Position numbers and translations under genes: made by a program
Part shown: piece by piece, positions 24,221 to 33,035 of the stretch
How positions within the stretch are numbered: position 1 is the stretch's first letter
Layout: each line of letters starts with the position of its first letter
The notes under the pieces: generated by a model
Seen by the model: the letters and a program-made list of their open reading frames with translations, nothing else
Database searches by the model: none
What the model was told of the DNA's origin: nothing
NCBI RefSeq assembly: GCF_030816965.1
Contig: NZ_JAUSYQ010000002.1
Span: forward strand, 6,934,001-6,998,000
DNA length: 64,000 nt
From: Streptomyces canus
GTDB lineage: Bacteria > Actinomycetota > Actinomycetes > Streptomycetales > Streptomycetaceae
Direction: 5' to 3'

Positions 24221-26310
24221 TGGGCGGAAGCCTTCTGCTCGGTCGGGATCTGGGCCTGGATCGCCGTGATGGCGACGGTGTTGACGATGTCCGAGACGAG
24301 GGCGCCCCGGGACAGGTCGTTGACGGGCTTGCGCAGCCCCTGGAGCACCGGCCCGACGGCGATCGCGCCGGCCGAACGCTGCACGGCCTTGTAGGTGTTG
24401 TTACCGGTGTTGAGGTCGGGGAAGATCAACACGCTGGCCTGGCCCGCGACTTCGGAGCCCGGCAGCTTGGTCTGAGCCACGGTCGGCTCGACGGCCGCGT
24501 CGTACTGGATCGGCCCCTCGATCCTGAGGTCGGGCCGCCGCTGCCGTACCAGCTCGGTGGCCTCGCGCACCTTGTCGACGTCGGCGCCCGAGCCCGACGT
24601 GCCGGTGGAGTACGACAGCATCGCGATCCGCGGCTCCACGCCGAACTGCTCGGCGGTCGCGGCCGACTGGATGGCGATGTCGGCGAGCTGCACGGCGTCG
24701 GGGTCGGGGTTCACGGCACAGTCGCCGTACACCAGCACCTTGTCGGCGAGGCACATGAAGAAGACCGACGAGACGATGTCGGCGTCCGGCTTGGTCTTGA
24801 TGATCTCGAAGGCGGGGCGGATGGTCGCCGCCGTGGAGTGCACAGAACCGGACACCATGCCGTCCGCGAGGCCCTCCTGGACCATCAGGGTGCCGAAGTA
24901 GTTCACGTCGGAGACCACGTCGTAGGCCAGCTCGACCGTGACGCCCTTGTGGGCCCTGAGTGCCGCGTACTTCTCGGCGAAGGCGTCGCGCAGTTCGGAG
25001 GTCGCGGGATCGATCAACTGGCAGTCGCCGAGGTCGATGCCGAGGTCGGCGGCCTTCTTGCGGATCTGGTCGACCGGACCGAGCAGGGTGAGGTCGCACA
25101 CACCCCGGCGCAGCAGAACCTCGGCGGCGTGCAGGACGCGCGGCTCGGTGCCCTCGGGCAGGACGACGCGGCGCTTGTCGGAGCGGGCCGTCTCCAGGAG
25201 CTTGTGCTCGAACATCATCGGGGTGAGGCGGTCGCTGCTCGGAGCGGAGACCCGGCGGGCGAGATCGGCGGTGTCGGCGTACCGCTCGAAGAGACCGAGC
25301 GCGGTCTCCGCCTTGCGGGGCGTGGCCGCGTTCAGCTTCCCTTCCAGCGCGAAGAGCTCGGCGGCGGTGGGGAAGCTGGTGCCGGCCACCGAGAGCACCG
25401 GGGTGCCGGGGGCCAGGCGGGCGGCGAGGGTGAGGACGTCGTCGCCCGGGACCTCGTTCAGGGTGAGCAGCACACCGGCTATCGGCGGCGTGCCGGCGCT
25501 GTGCGCGGCGAGCGAGCCGACGACCAGGTCCGCGCGGTCGCCCGGGGTGACCACCAGGCAGCCCGGGGTCAGGGCCTTCAGGAAGTTCGGCAGCATCGCG
25601 CCGCCGAAGACGAAGTCCAGGGCGTCCCGGGCGAGCCCGGAGTCGTCGCCGAGGACCACCCGGGCACCGAGGGCCTGCCCGATCTGGGCGACGGTGGGCG
25701 CGGCCAAGGCGGGCTCGTCCGGGACGACGTAACAGGGCACGGGCATCGGCCCCGAGAGCCGCTCGGCGATCTCCTCCCGGTCCTGGCGGGCCACCCGGTT
25801 GGTGACCATGGCGAGGACGTCGCAGCCCAGACCGTCGTAGGCCCGGTAGGCGTTGCGGGTCTCCGCGAGCACCGACTCGGCGGCCTGCCCCCGACCGCCC
25901 ACGACCGGGATCACGGCGGCGCCGAACTCGTTGGCCAGCCGGGCGTTGAGGGAGAGCTCGTCAGGGAGCTGGGTGTCGGCGAAGTCGGTACCGAGGACCA
26001 GGACGACGTCGTAGTCGCGGGCCACCAGGTGGAAGCGGTCGACCAGGGTGGAGACCAGCTCGTCGGTGCCCTGCTCGGCCTGCAGCGCGGAGGCCTCGTG
26101 GTAGTCGAGGCCGTAGACGGTGGCCGGGTCCTGGGTGAGCCGGTAGCGGGCGCGCAGCAGCTCGAAGAGCCGGTCGGGACTGTGGTGCACCAGCGGCCGG
26201 AACACCCCCACCCGGTCGACCTGGCGGGTCAGCAGCTCCATGACCCCCAGTTCGACGACCTGGCGGCCGTCGCCGCGGTCGATCCCGGTCACGTACACGC
26301 TGCGGGTCAC
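24217..26310 (-). CDS. pta: Phosphate acetyltransferase (long form with regulatory N-terminus)
   Basis: 697 residues from GTG 26310, which has GGAG 8 nt upstream; an ATG at 26352 would add 14 unlikely residues. Catalyses acetyl-CoA + phosphate to acetyl phosphate + CoA. N-terminal half: AAA-like P-loop/DRTGG-type regulatory region (VTGIDRGDGRQVVELGVME, VVLVLGTDFAD, GVLLTLNEVPGDD), as in E. coli-type long Pta. C-terminal catalytic domain (about 360-697): MFEHKLLETARSDKRRVVLPE, GTEPRVLHAAE, SDVNYFGTLMVQEGLADGMV, YSTGTSGSGADVDKV and FPDLNTGNNTYKAVQRS. It precedes ackA with a 4-bp overlap. Divergent from pfkA. Confidence 0.95.
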   Translation of the reverse strand: MTRSVYVTGIDRGDGRQVVELGVMELLTRQVDRVGVFRPLVHHSPDRLFELLRARYRLTQDPATVYGLDYHEASALQAEQGTDELVSTLVDRFHLVARDYDVVLVLGTDFADTQLPDELSLNARLANEFGAAVIPVVGGRGQAAESVLAETRNAYRAYDGLGCDVLAMVTNRVARQDREEIAERLSGPMPVPCYVVPDEPALAAPTVAQIGQALGARVVLGDDSGLARDALDFVFGGAMLPNFLKALTPGCLVVTPGDRADLVVGSLAAHSAGTPPIAGVLLTLNEVPGDDVLTLAARLAPGTPVLSVAGTSFPTAAELFALEGKLNAATPRKAETALGLFERYADTADLARRVSAPSSDRLTPMMFEHKLLETARSDKRRVVLPEGTEPRVLHAAEVLLRRGVCDLTLLGPVDQIRKKAADLGIDLGDCQLIDPATSELRDAFAEKYAALRAHKGVTVELAYDVVSDVNYFGTLMVQEGLADGMVSGSVHSTAATIRPAFEIIKTKPDADIVSSVFFMCLADKVLVYGDCAVNPDPDAVQLADIAIQSAATAEQFGVEPRIAMLSYSTGTSGSGADVDKVREATELVRQRRPDLRIEGPIQYDAAVEPTVAQTKLPGSEVAGQASVLIFPDLNTGNNTYKAVQRSAGAIAVGPVLQGLRKPVNDLSRGALVSDIVNTVAITAIQAQIPTEQKASAQ

Positions 26311-26385
26311 GCGTGATCTCCGTTCCGTCGCCTTCGGAAAAGTCGCTGTCATGAAAATCGCCCACCGAGGTGAGCGGAAACCCTC

Positions 26386-26414
26386 TTGACAATACCCCGG
26401 ACGATGGATAAGGC
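26386..26414 (+). promoter_or_regulatory. Sigma-70-type promoter of pfkA
   Basis: A consensus -35 TTGACA (26386-26391) and a -10 TAAGGC (26409-26414) are separated by exactly 17 bp, in the pta/pfkA divergent gap. The start of transcription would be near 26421, giving a leader of about 87 nt. Confidence 0.65.
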
Positions 26415-26507
26415 GCCCGGCAGTACGGAGTGCGACGGCCCCGTGCGGGACGTGAAACAATCGGAATTGGCTCACCGGTGTCAACAGCGAGCAGGAGACA
26501 CAGCACG

Positions 26508-27533
<1,026 letters not shown>

Positions 27534-27557
27534 GCATGCGTCCGGGCGGTCGCTGTC

Positions 27558-28272
27558 CTACGGCCGTCTCTCGACCGCCTCCCAGAACCGCTCCACGATC
27601 TCGTCCAGGAACTCCTGGCCGGCCTCGCCGGCGCGCTCGCCGCCTCCGCCCCAGCTCAGGGTGGACACCATCTGCCCCTGGTACTGCCGGTGCAGATCCA
27701 TGAGGGTCTCCTCCACCAGCCGCCGGTCCAGGGGGACGATCTTCGCGATCTGACGGACGTAGGCCTGCCAGCGGGTGCCGACCGCGCCGCGCAGACACTC
27801 GGCGAGCCGCTTCTCGCGTCCTGTGACGGCGACGAAGTCCGGCAGGTTCAGCTCCAGCAGGGCGGCGAGAGCGGCGGACTGGCGGTCGGTGCCGCGCCAC
27901 TCGTCGTGCTCCTCCATGCTCAGGTAGGTGAGCAGTTCGAGCCCCACGGCACGGGCGACGTCCTCGGGGGCGATGCCGCGCGCGACACGGTGCTCGCGCA
28001 GGGTGCGGGGGGCGGCCGATGAGTTCACCGGGCGAGCACCACAACACGCCCGCGAGAGCGGTGAGTTCCGGACTGGTGGGGCAGACGATCCCGCGCTCCC
28101 AGGCGACGACGAGATCCGGGGTGACGTAGGGGAGCCCGTACGAGACGCGCAGCCCGTAGGCCACGTGCTCGGGCCCCATGCCGAGAGCGACACGGAGTCT
28201 GCGGGCGGTGAGGTGGTCGAAGGGCGGTCCGGGCTGGTTCGGCAGGGCTGCGGGTCGGCGCACGGCCCACAA
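27558..28272 (-). pseudogene. HTH (XRE-like) regulator split by a one-base frameshift
   Basis: The gene reads as one protein in two frames. From 28272 the frame gives the N-terminal HTH-like half (PGPPFDHLTARRLRVALGM, LPYVTPDLVVAWERGIVCPT, LAGVLWCSPGELIG). The continuation lies one frame over: APRTLREHRVARGIAPEDVA, then LLTYLSMEEHDEWRGTDRQS and the long C-terminal domain ending FLDEIVERFWEAVERRP (stop 27558). The switch occurs beside a run of six G on the + strand (28007-28012), where deleting one base would restore a single frame of about 237 codons. The start is TTG 28272 or GTG 28263. From memory, intact homologues occupy this place beside pfkA in other Streptomyces. Either a real pseudogene, phase variation or a sequencing error in the homopolymer. 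Confidence 0.8.
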
Positions 28273-28450
28273 GTTAGGGAAGCGGACGCCCGGTGACTAC
28301 GGTCTGTTCGGCCAGGAACACGGATTGTAGGAATCTACGGTTTCGGCCGTGTATTCGGGCTGGCCGAAGATCGTCTGTCGGCGGCGCGGGCGCCGCGGTG
28401 AGGATGGCGCCGGGTGCCCGGACGGGTGGCCGGAAAGAGGTGCGATCTTC

Positions 28451-28900
28451 GTGTACGAAGTGAATGGCAAGGTAGAGGGGCATATTCGCGAGCGGCTGCT
28501 GGCGCCGAACTTCTGGCATCTGGCGACCGTCGGTCCGGACGGAGCGCCGCAGGTCTCGCCCATGTGGGCGGATGTCGAAGGTGAGTACGTCATGGTCAAC
28601 ACGGCGATCGGACGTGTGAAGGAGGAAAACCTGCGGCGCAATCCGAACGTTTCCCTCTCCCACCACGACCCAGACAACCCCTACGACCGCGTCGAGATCC
28701 GGGGCCGGGTGGTGCGGTTCGTGGAGGGCGAGGAGGCGGAGCGCTCCATGGACCGGCTCACGCGGAAGTACATCGGCGAGGAGCGGTATCCGTGGCTGCT
28801 CGAGGGGGAGCGGCGGGTGATGCTGCTGATCGAGCCGGTGCGGGTGCGCAGGGTGGTGGGGGTGGAGCCGTTCCGGCCGGGGATCCTGCCCGAGGGGTGA
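28451..28900 (+). CDS. PPOX-type (pyridoxamine 5'-phosphate oxidase fold) F420/FMN-dependent oxidoreductase
   Basis: 149 residues of the split beta-barrel flavin/F420-binding fold. FWHLATVGPDGAPQVSPMWAD is the typical N-terminal block, then YVMVNTAIGRVKEENLRRNPNVSLSHHDPDNPYDRVEIRGRVV and VMLLIEPVRVRRVVGVEPF. F420-dependent members of this family reduce biliverdin or fatty-acid or quinone-like substrates; the substrate here is not readable. GTG 28451 is chosen because the family begins here; a longer frame to 28349 is Arg-rich. It is divergent from the frameshifted HTH regulator, which may once have controlled it. Confidence 0.85.
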   Translation: MYEVNGKVEGHIRERLLAPNFWHLATVGPDGAPQVSPMWADVEGEYVMVNTAIGRVKEENLRRNPNVSLSHHDPDNPYDRVEIRGRVVRFVEGEEAERSMDRLTRKYIGEERYPWLLEGERRVMLLIEPVRVRRVVGVEPFRPGILPEG

Positions 28901-29165
28901 GAGCGTTGCCGGGCCCCGGGAAGACGTGGGGACCTGCCGGGGCGGTACCGTCCGGGTCCGGCCCGGGGGCATCGCGAACGCCTCACCCGGGGGGCGGCAG
29001 ACGGCACATCCCGTGACGGCCCTGGCCCGGCGGGCCGTCGGTGGATGCGGCAGTGGGCCGGCGGTCGGTCGGTGCCCCCCCCCGGCCCCGTGGTGCCGAT
29101 CTCTTCGAGTACACCGACACCCGCGACCGGGCAGGCCGACGCCGGCCCGCGGCCGCGGGCGCCCG

Positions 29166-30008
29166 TCATCCCTTGACCGCCCCGCCCAGTGCGAAGCCCC
29201 CGCCCAGCCGTCGCGCGATCAGCACGTACAGCAGGATCACCGGCGTCGAGTAGACGATCGAGAACGCGGCGAGCTGCCCGTACGCCACCATCCCGCGGTT
29301 GCCGAAGAACTCGTTGATGCTCACGGACGCCGGCATCTGGTCCGGGGTGAGCAGCAGCATGAACGGCACGAAGAAGTTGCCCCACATCATGACGAAGGAG
29401 AAGACGGTCACGACCGCGACGCCGGGGCCCATGAGGGGCAGCACGATCCTGGTGAGCGACTGGAGGGAGCCCGCACCGTCCGTCCAGGCCGCCTCCTCCA
29501 GCTCCTTCGGTACGCCGTCCATGAAGTTCTTCATCAGCCAGATGGCGAAGGGGAGTTGGGACGCGGCGAAGAACAGGATCGTGCCCTGGAGGGTGTCGAT
29601 CAGGTCGACCTGCACGAACAGCGCGTACACCGGCACCATGATCGCCGTGATGGGCAGGCTGGTCGCGAAGAGGATCGACAGCAGGAACGGCCGGTTGAGA
29701 CGGGAGCTGAAGCGGGACAGGGGATAGGCCGCGAGGGCCGCGCAGACCACCGTCAGCAGGGTTGCCCCGCCGCACAGGATCAGGCTGTTGAGCAGCGGGG
29801 TGAAGGTGATGTCGGAGGTCAGGATCGCGTCGAAGTTCTCGAGAGTGACACCGTCGGGGGCCTTCACCCTCAGGTCGGCGTGCGGATCCAGGGCCGAGAG
29901 GACCACCCAGGCGAGCGGCAGCACGAACGCGGCGGCGACCGCCAACAGGCCTGCGTCGGCGGCCAGTCGGCGGTTGCGGCGACGGTCGGCGAAGTGTGTG
30001 GCGGCCAT
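29166..30008 (-). CDS. Sugar ABC transporter permease (second membrane subunit)
   Basis: 280 residues with six membrane helices, CUT1 (MalG-like) family. The EAA loop, which docks the ATPase, reads ELEEAAWTDGAGSLQSLTRIVLPLMGP around residues 185-210. Start ATG 30008 has GGAGGT 6 nt upstream and lies 2 bp after the upstream permease stop. No ATP-binding subunit is encoded in the operon; Streptomyces CUT1 importers often share the multi-purpose ATPase MsiK. It ends the operon, convergent with the PPOX gene across 265 bp that show no gene. Confidence 0.93.
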   Translation of the reverse strand: MAATHFADRRRNRRLAADAGLLAVAAAFVLPLAWVVLSALDPHADLRVKAPDGVTLENFDAILTSDITFTPLLNSLILCGGATLLTVVCAALAAYPLSRFSSRLNRPFLLSILFATSLPITAIMVPVYALFVQVDLIDTLQGTILFFAASQLPFAIWLMKNFMDGVPKELEEAAWTDGAGSLQSLTRIVLPLMGPGVAVVTVFSFVMMWGNFFVPFMLLLTPDQMPASVSINEFFGNRGMVAYGQLAAFSIVYSTPVILLYVLIARRLGGGFALGGAVKG

Positions 30009-30010
30009 GG

Positions 30011-30871
30011 TCAGACCTCCGTCCGCAGCAGGCGCATGTAGACCACGGAGAAGACCGACCCCACCAGGAGCAGCAGCAGAGCCACTGCGGTGCCGTAGCC
30101 GATCATGCTGTTCTGGAAGGCCTGTTCGTACATGAAGAGGGGCAGGGTCTGGCTCCTGTCGCCCGGCCCGCCCCTCGTCATCACCCAGATCAGCCCGAAG
30201 ACCGACAGCGTCTGGAGGGTGTTGAGCATCAGGTTCGTGCCGATGGAGCGCCGGATCATCGGCAGGGTGATGTGCCACATCCGGCGCCAGCCGCCGGCGC
30301 CGTCGACCTCGGCGGCCTCCGTGATCTCCTTCGGTATCTCGCCGAGCGCCGCCGTGTAGACCAGCATCGAGAAGGCGGTGCCGCGCCAGACGTTCGCGAA
30401 GGACACCGCCAGGATCGGCAGGGTGAACAGCCAGTTCTGGGACGGGAGATGGAGGAGGTCGAGCAGGGCGTTCAGCGTGCCCTCCTTGCGGAAGAAGGCG
30501 TAGAGGAGGAAGCCCGCGACGACCTCCGGGAGCACCCACGCGGTGATGACGATGCCTCCGGTGAGCGTGCGCACGGGCTTCGAGGCGCGCCGCATGAGCG
30601 CCGCGAGGGCCAGGCCCAGCGTGTTCTGCCCGATCAGCGACGACACGACCGTGAACACCAGGGTCAGCCATACGGCGTTGAGGAACTCCTCGTCCTGGAA
30701 GGCCGTGCGGAAGTTCTCGAAGCCGACGAAGGACGACTCGGCCTGACCGGTCAACTGCAGGTCGGTGAAGGCGATCCAGGCGCAGTAGGCGATGGGTCCG
30801 GCGAGGAAGAGGAGCAGCAGGACGAGTGCGGGCGTGACGGGGAGGGCGCGGGCGAGGGAGCGCCGGTTCAC
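30011..30871 (-). CDS. Sugar ABC transporter permease (first membrane subunit)
   Basis: 286 residues, CUT1 (MalF-like) permease with six helices. The EAA loop reads EIPKEITEAAEVDGAGGWRRMWHITLPMI. The N-terminus is short (one helix before the family's usual periplasmic loop LQLTGQAESSFVGFENF). GTG 30871 overlaps the solute-binding gene's stop (GTGA), so translation is coupled. Partners: binding protein upstream, second permease downstream. Confidence 0.93.
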   Translation of the reverse strand: MNRRSLARALPVTPALVLLLLFLAGPIAYCAWIAFTDLQLTGQAESSFVGFENFRTAFQDEEFLNAVWLTLVFTVVSSLIGQNTLGLALAALMRRASKPVRTLTGGIVITAWVLPEVVAGFLLYAFFRKEGTLNALLDLLHLPSQNWLFTLPILAVSFANVWRGTAFSMLVYTAALGEIPKEITEAAEVDGAGGWRRMWHITLPMIRRSIGTNLMLNTLQTLSVFGLIWVMTRGGPGDRSQTLPLFMYEQAFQNSMIGYGTAVALLLLLVGSVFSVVYMRLLRTEV

Positions 30872-32226
30872 TTTTCGATCACTTGGTTGTCGGTGGCCTC
30901 CTTGAGCGAGTCGTCGTAGTTCCTGGCCGCCTCCTCGACGGAGGTGTCACCGGTCGTCACGCCCTCCATCGCCTCCTGGATCGCGGTGGAGACCTTCGGA
31001 TACGCCGGGTAGGCGGGCCGGTAATGGGTGCTGGCGACCAGATCGGTGAAGAACTTGATGCCGGGCTGGGCCTTGGCGTACGCGGGGTCCGCGGCCACGT
31101 CCTCGCGTACGGAGATGCCCGAGTTGGCGACGTACCACTTCTGGGCGTTGGCCTTGGTCTGCATCGCCCTGATGAAGTCGAAGGCGAGGTCGGGGTTGGC
31201 CGCCTTGGCGGGGACGGCCCAGGTCCAGCCGCCGGACATGCTCACCTTGCCGGGGGCCTGGCCGTGCTGGGTCGGCATGTACGCGAGCCCCAACTTGCGG
31301 GACCACTCGGGCCATTCGTGTCCGCTGCCGGGCAGCCAGTCCTGCGGGAGCCAGGAGCCGTCTAGATTGATGCCGAGCTTGCCCTTGGGCAGCAGGTCGC
31401 CCCGGACGATGGTCTGGATGTTGGGGTCGAGGGCGGTGGAGACGTCCGGGCCGAGCTTCTCCCGGTAGACCGTCTCGACGAAGGAGAGGGCGTCCTCGAA
31501 GCCCTGGCTGCCGGCGATCCACTTCTTCGCGGCATCGTCGTACAGGCGGTCCTCGGTCCCGTACAGCAGCATCTCGAAGCCCTGCATGGTGGCGGCCTCG
31601 CCCGCGGGTTTGCCGGTGTAGACGTTGAGGGGGGTGACGTCCGGGACCCTGCGTTTGATGGTGCGGGCGGCGTCGAGGACCTCGTCCCAGGTCTTCGGCT
31701 GCCAGTCGGCGGGCAGGCCGGCCTTGGCGAAGATGCCCTTGTCGTACCAGAGCCCCCGGGTGTCGGTGCCGTCCGGGACGCCGTACGTCTTGCCGTCCGC
31801 GGCCTTGGCGGCGGCCTTCGCGGTGTCGATGAACCGGTTCCAGTCGGGCCACTTGGCGAGGTAGGCGTCGAGGGGCTTCAAGTACCCGCTGGTGATGTCG
31901 GAGTTGATGAGGAAGGTGTCCTCGTAGACCAGGTCGGGGGCGGTCTTCGCGGAGCGGAGCATCTGCTGCAGCTTGGTGTAGTACTCCGAGTCCGGGGCCT
32001 TGATCGGGACGAGTTCGACCTTCTTGCCGGGGTTCGCCTTCTCGAACTGCTTCTTGATGTCCGCGAGGTAGTCGTCCATGACGTGGATCGAGTTGTCCGT
32101 GGACTGCTTGAACGAGACCTTCACGGTGTCCGGATCGCTGCCGGAACCGCCGCATGCGGTGAGGGCGGATGCGGCGAGGGCGGTGGCGAGCAGGGAGGGA
32201 AGTACGGCGGTGGGGCGCACGGGCAT
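30868..32226 (-). CDS. Sugar ABC transporter lipoprotein (solute-binding protein)
   Basis: 452 residues. Signal peptide MPVRPTAVLPSLLATALAAS followed by the lipobox LTAC-GG (Cys at about residue 25), so it is a membrane-anchored lipoprotein. The mature part is a family 1 extracellular solute-binding protein (PDLVYEDTFLINSDITSGYL, GVPDGTDTRGLWYDKGIF, TWAVPAKAANPDLAFDFIRAM). These bind oligosaccharides; the identity cannot be read off, but the operator in the promoter resembles the dre site of the N-acetylglucosamine regulator DasR. AGGAGG stands 2 nt before the ATG. Head of the three-gene importer operon. Confidence 0.93.
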   Translation of the reverse strand: MPVRPTAVLPSLLATALAASALTACGGSGSDPDTVKVSFKQSTDNSIHVMDDYLADIKKQFEKANPGKKVELVPIKAPDSEYYTKLQQMLRSAKTAPDLVYEDTFLINSDITSGYLKPLDAYLAKWPDWNRFIDTAKAAAKAADGKTYGVPDGTDTRGLWYDKGIFAKAGLPADWQPKTWDEVLDAARTIKRRVPDVTPLNVYTGKPAGEAATMQGFEMLLYGTEDRLYDDAAKKWIAGSQGFEDALSFVETVYREKLGPDVSTALDPNIQTIVRGDLLPKGKLGINLDGSWLPQDWLPGSGHEWPEWSRKLGLAYMPTQHGQAPGKVSMSGGWTWAVPAKAANPDLAFDFIRAMQTKANAQKWYVANSGISVREDVAADPAYAKAQPGIKFFTDLVASTHYRPAYPAYPKVSTAIQEAMEGVTTGDTSVEEAARNYDDSLKEATDNQVIEK

Positions 32227-32274
32227 GACCTCCTACGGGCTCACGTCGTTGTGGCCGGGACGGCTGCCGTGTGA

Positions 32275-32303
32275 ACGTAAGAGGAGTGGTCTAGTCCCGT
32301 CAA
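32275..32303 (-). promoter_or_regulatory. Promoter of sugar importer with DasR-like (dre) operator in its spacer
   Basis: On the minus strand, -35 TTGACG (32303-32298) and -10 TTACGT (32280-32275) are 17 bp apart. The spacer contains, read on the + strand, AGTGGTCTAGTCCCGT (32285-32300). Against the DasR consensus A(G/C)TGGTCTAGACCA(G/C)T it agrees at 14 of 16 positions. A GntR/HutC-family repressor bound here would cover the promoter. Binding is inferred. Confidence 0.65.
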
Positions 32304-32339
32304 TGACCGTGCACGGGCTCGGACTCACCGGTCTCGGAC

Positions 32340-33035
32340 CTACTGCTGCCCCTGCCCCCTGACCCACCGGTACTGCAACTCCGGCCGCCCTACCGTCCCG
32401 TACTGCGGACTGCGTGCCGCCCGGCCCGCGTCGACCAGATGTTCCAGGTAGCGGCGGGCCGTGATCCGGGAGATCCCGACCACCTCGGCCAGGCCGGTCG
32501 CCGTGAGCCCCTCCGCGCAGTCCCGCAGGGCCACCGTCACCCGCTCCAGGGTCGGCGCGCTGAGCCCTTTGGGCAGAGCGGCCGGGCCCGGTGCCCGGAG
32601 CGTGGCCAGCGCGCGGTCCACCTCGTCCTGACCGCTCGCCTCACCGGCCGACGCGTGGAACTCCGCGTACCGGATCAGCCGGTCGCGCAGGGTGGCGAAG
32701 GTGAACGGCTTCAGGACGTACTGCACGACACCCAGCGAGACGCCCTCGCGGACGACCGTCAGGTCCCGGGCCGACGTCACTGCTATCACGTCCGCCTGAT
32801 GTCCGGCCGCGCGCAGCTGACGGGCCAGCTGGAGGCCGTGCCCGTCCGGCAGATGCAGGTCGAGCAGGAGCAGGTCGACGGCCGTGCGGTCCAGGAGACG
32901 GCGGGCCTCAGCGCCTGTGTGGGCCTTGCCCACGGCCGTGAAGCCGGTGACGCGGTTCACGTACAGGACGTGCGCGTCGGCGGCGACCGGGTCGTCCTCG
33001 ACGACCAGGACACGGATGGGCTGCTGGGTGGTCAT
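32340..33035 (-). CDS. CitB/DcuR-family response regulator
   Basis: 231 residues. Receiver domain with phosphoacceptor Asp (LLLLDLHLPDGHG, about Asp59) and Lys in LKPF. The C-terminal HTH (about 170-215: LTATGLAEVVGISRITARRYLEHLV) is the CitB/DcuR type. Regulator half of a two-component system for citrate or C4-dicarboxylates. It overlaps the kinase gene by ATGA and ends 113 bp from the importer operon's start. The dctA gene beyond the kinase is the probable target. Confidence 0.93.
   Translation of the reverse strand: MTTQQPIRVLVVEDDPVAADAHVLYVNRVTGFTAVGKAHTGAEARRLLDRTAVDLLLLDLHLPDGHGLQLARQLRAAGHQADVIAVTSARDLTVVREGVSLGVVQYVLKPFTFATLRDRLIRYAEFHASAGEASGQDEVDRALATLRAPGPAALPKGLSAPTLERVTVALRDCAEGLTATGLAEVVGISRITARRYLEHLVDAGRAARSPQYGTVGRPELQYRWVRGQGQQ

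Noticed and set aside
28325..28340. GTAG-GAAT-CTAC inverted repeat before the PPOX gene
   Set aside because: Only four paired bases per arm; too short to call an operator, although it lies in the right place between divergent genes.
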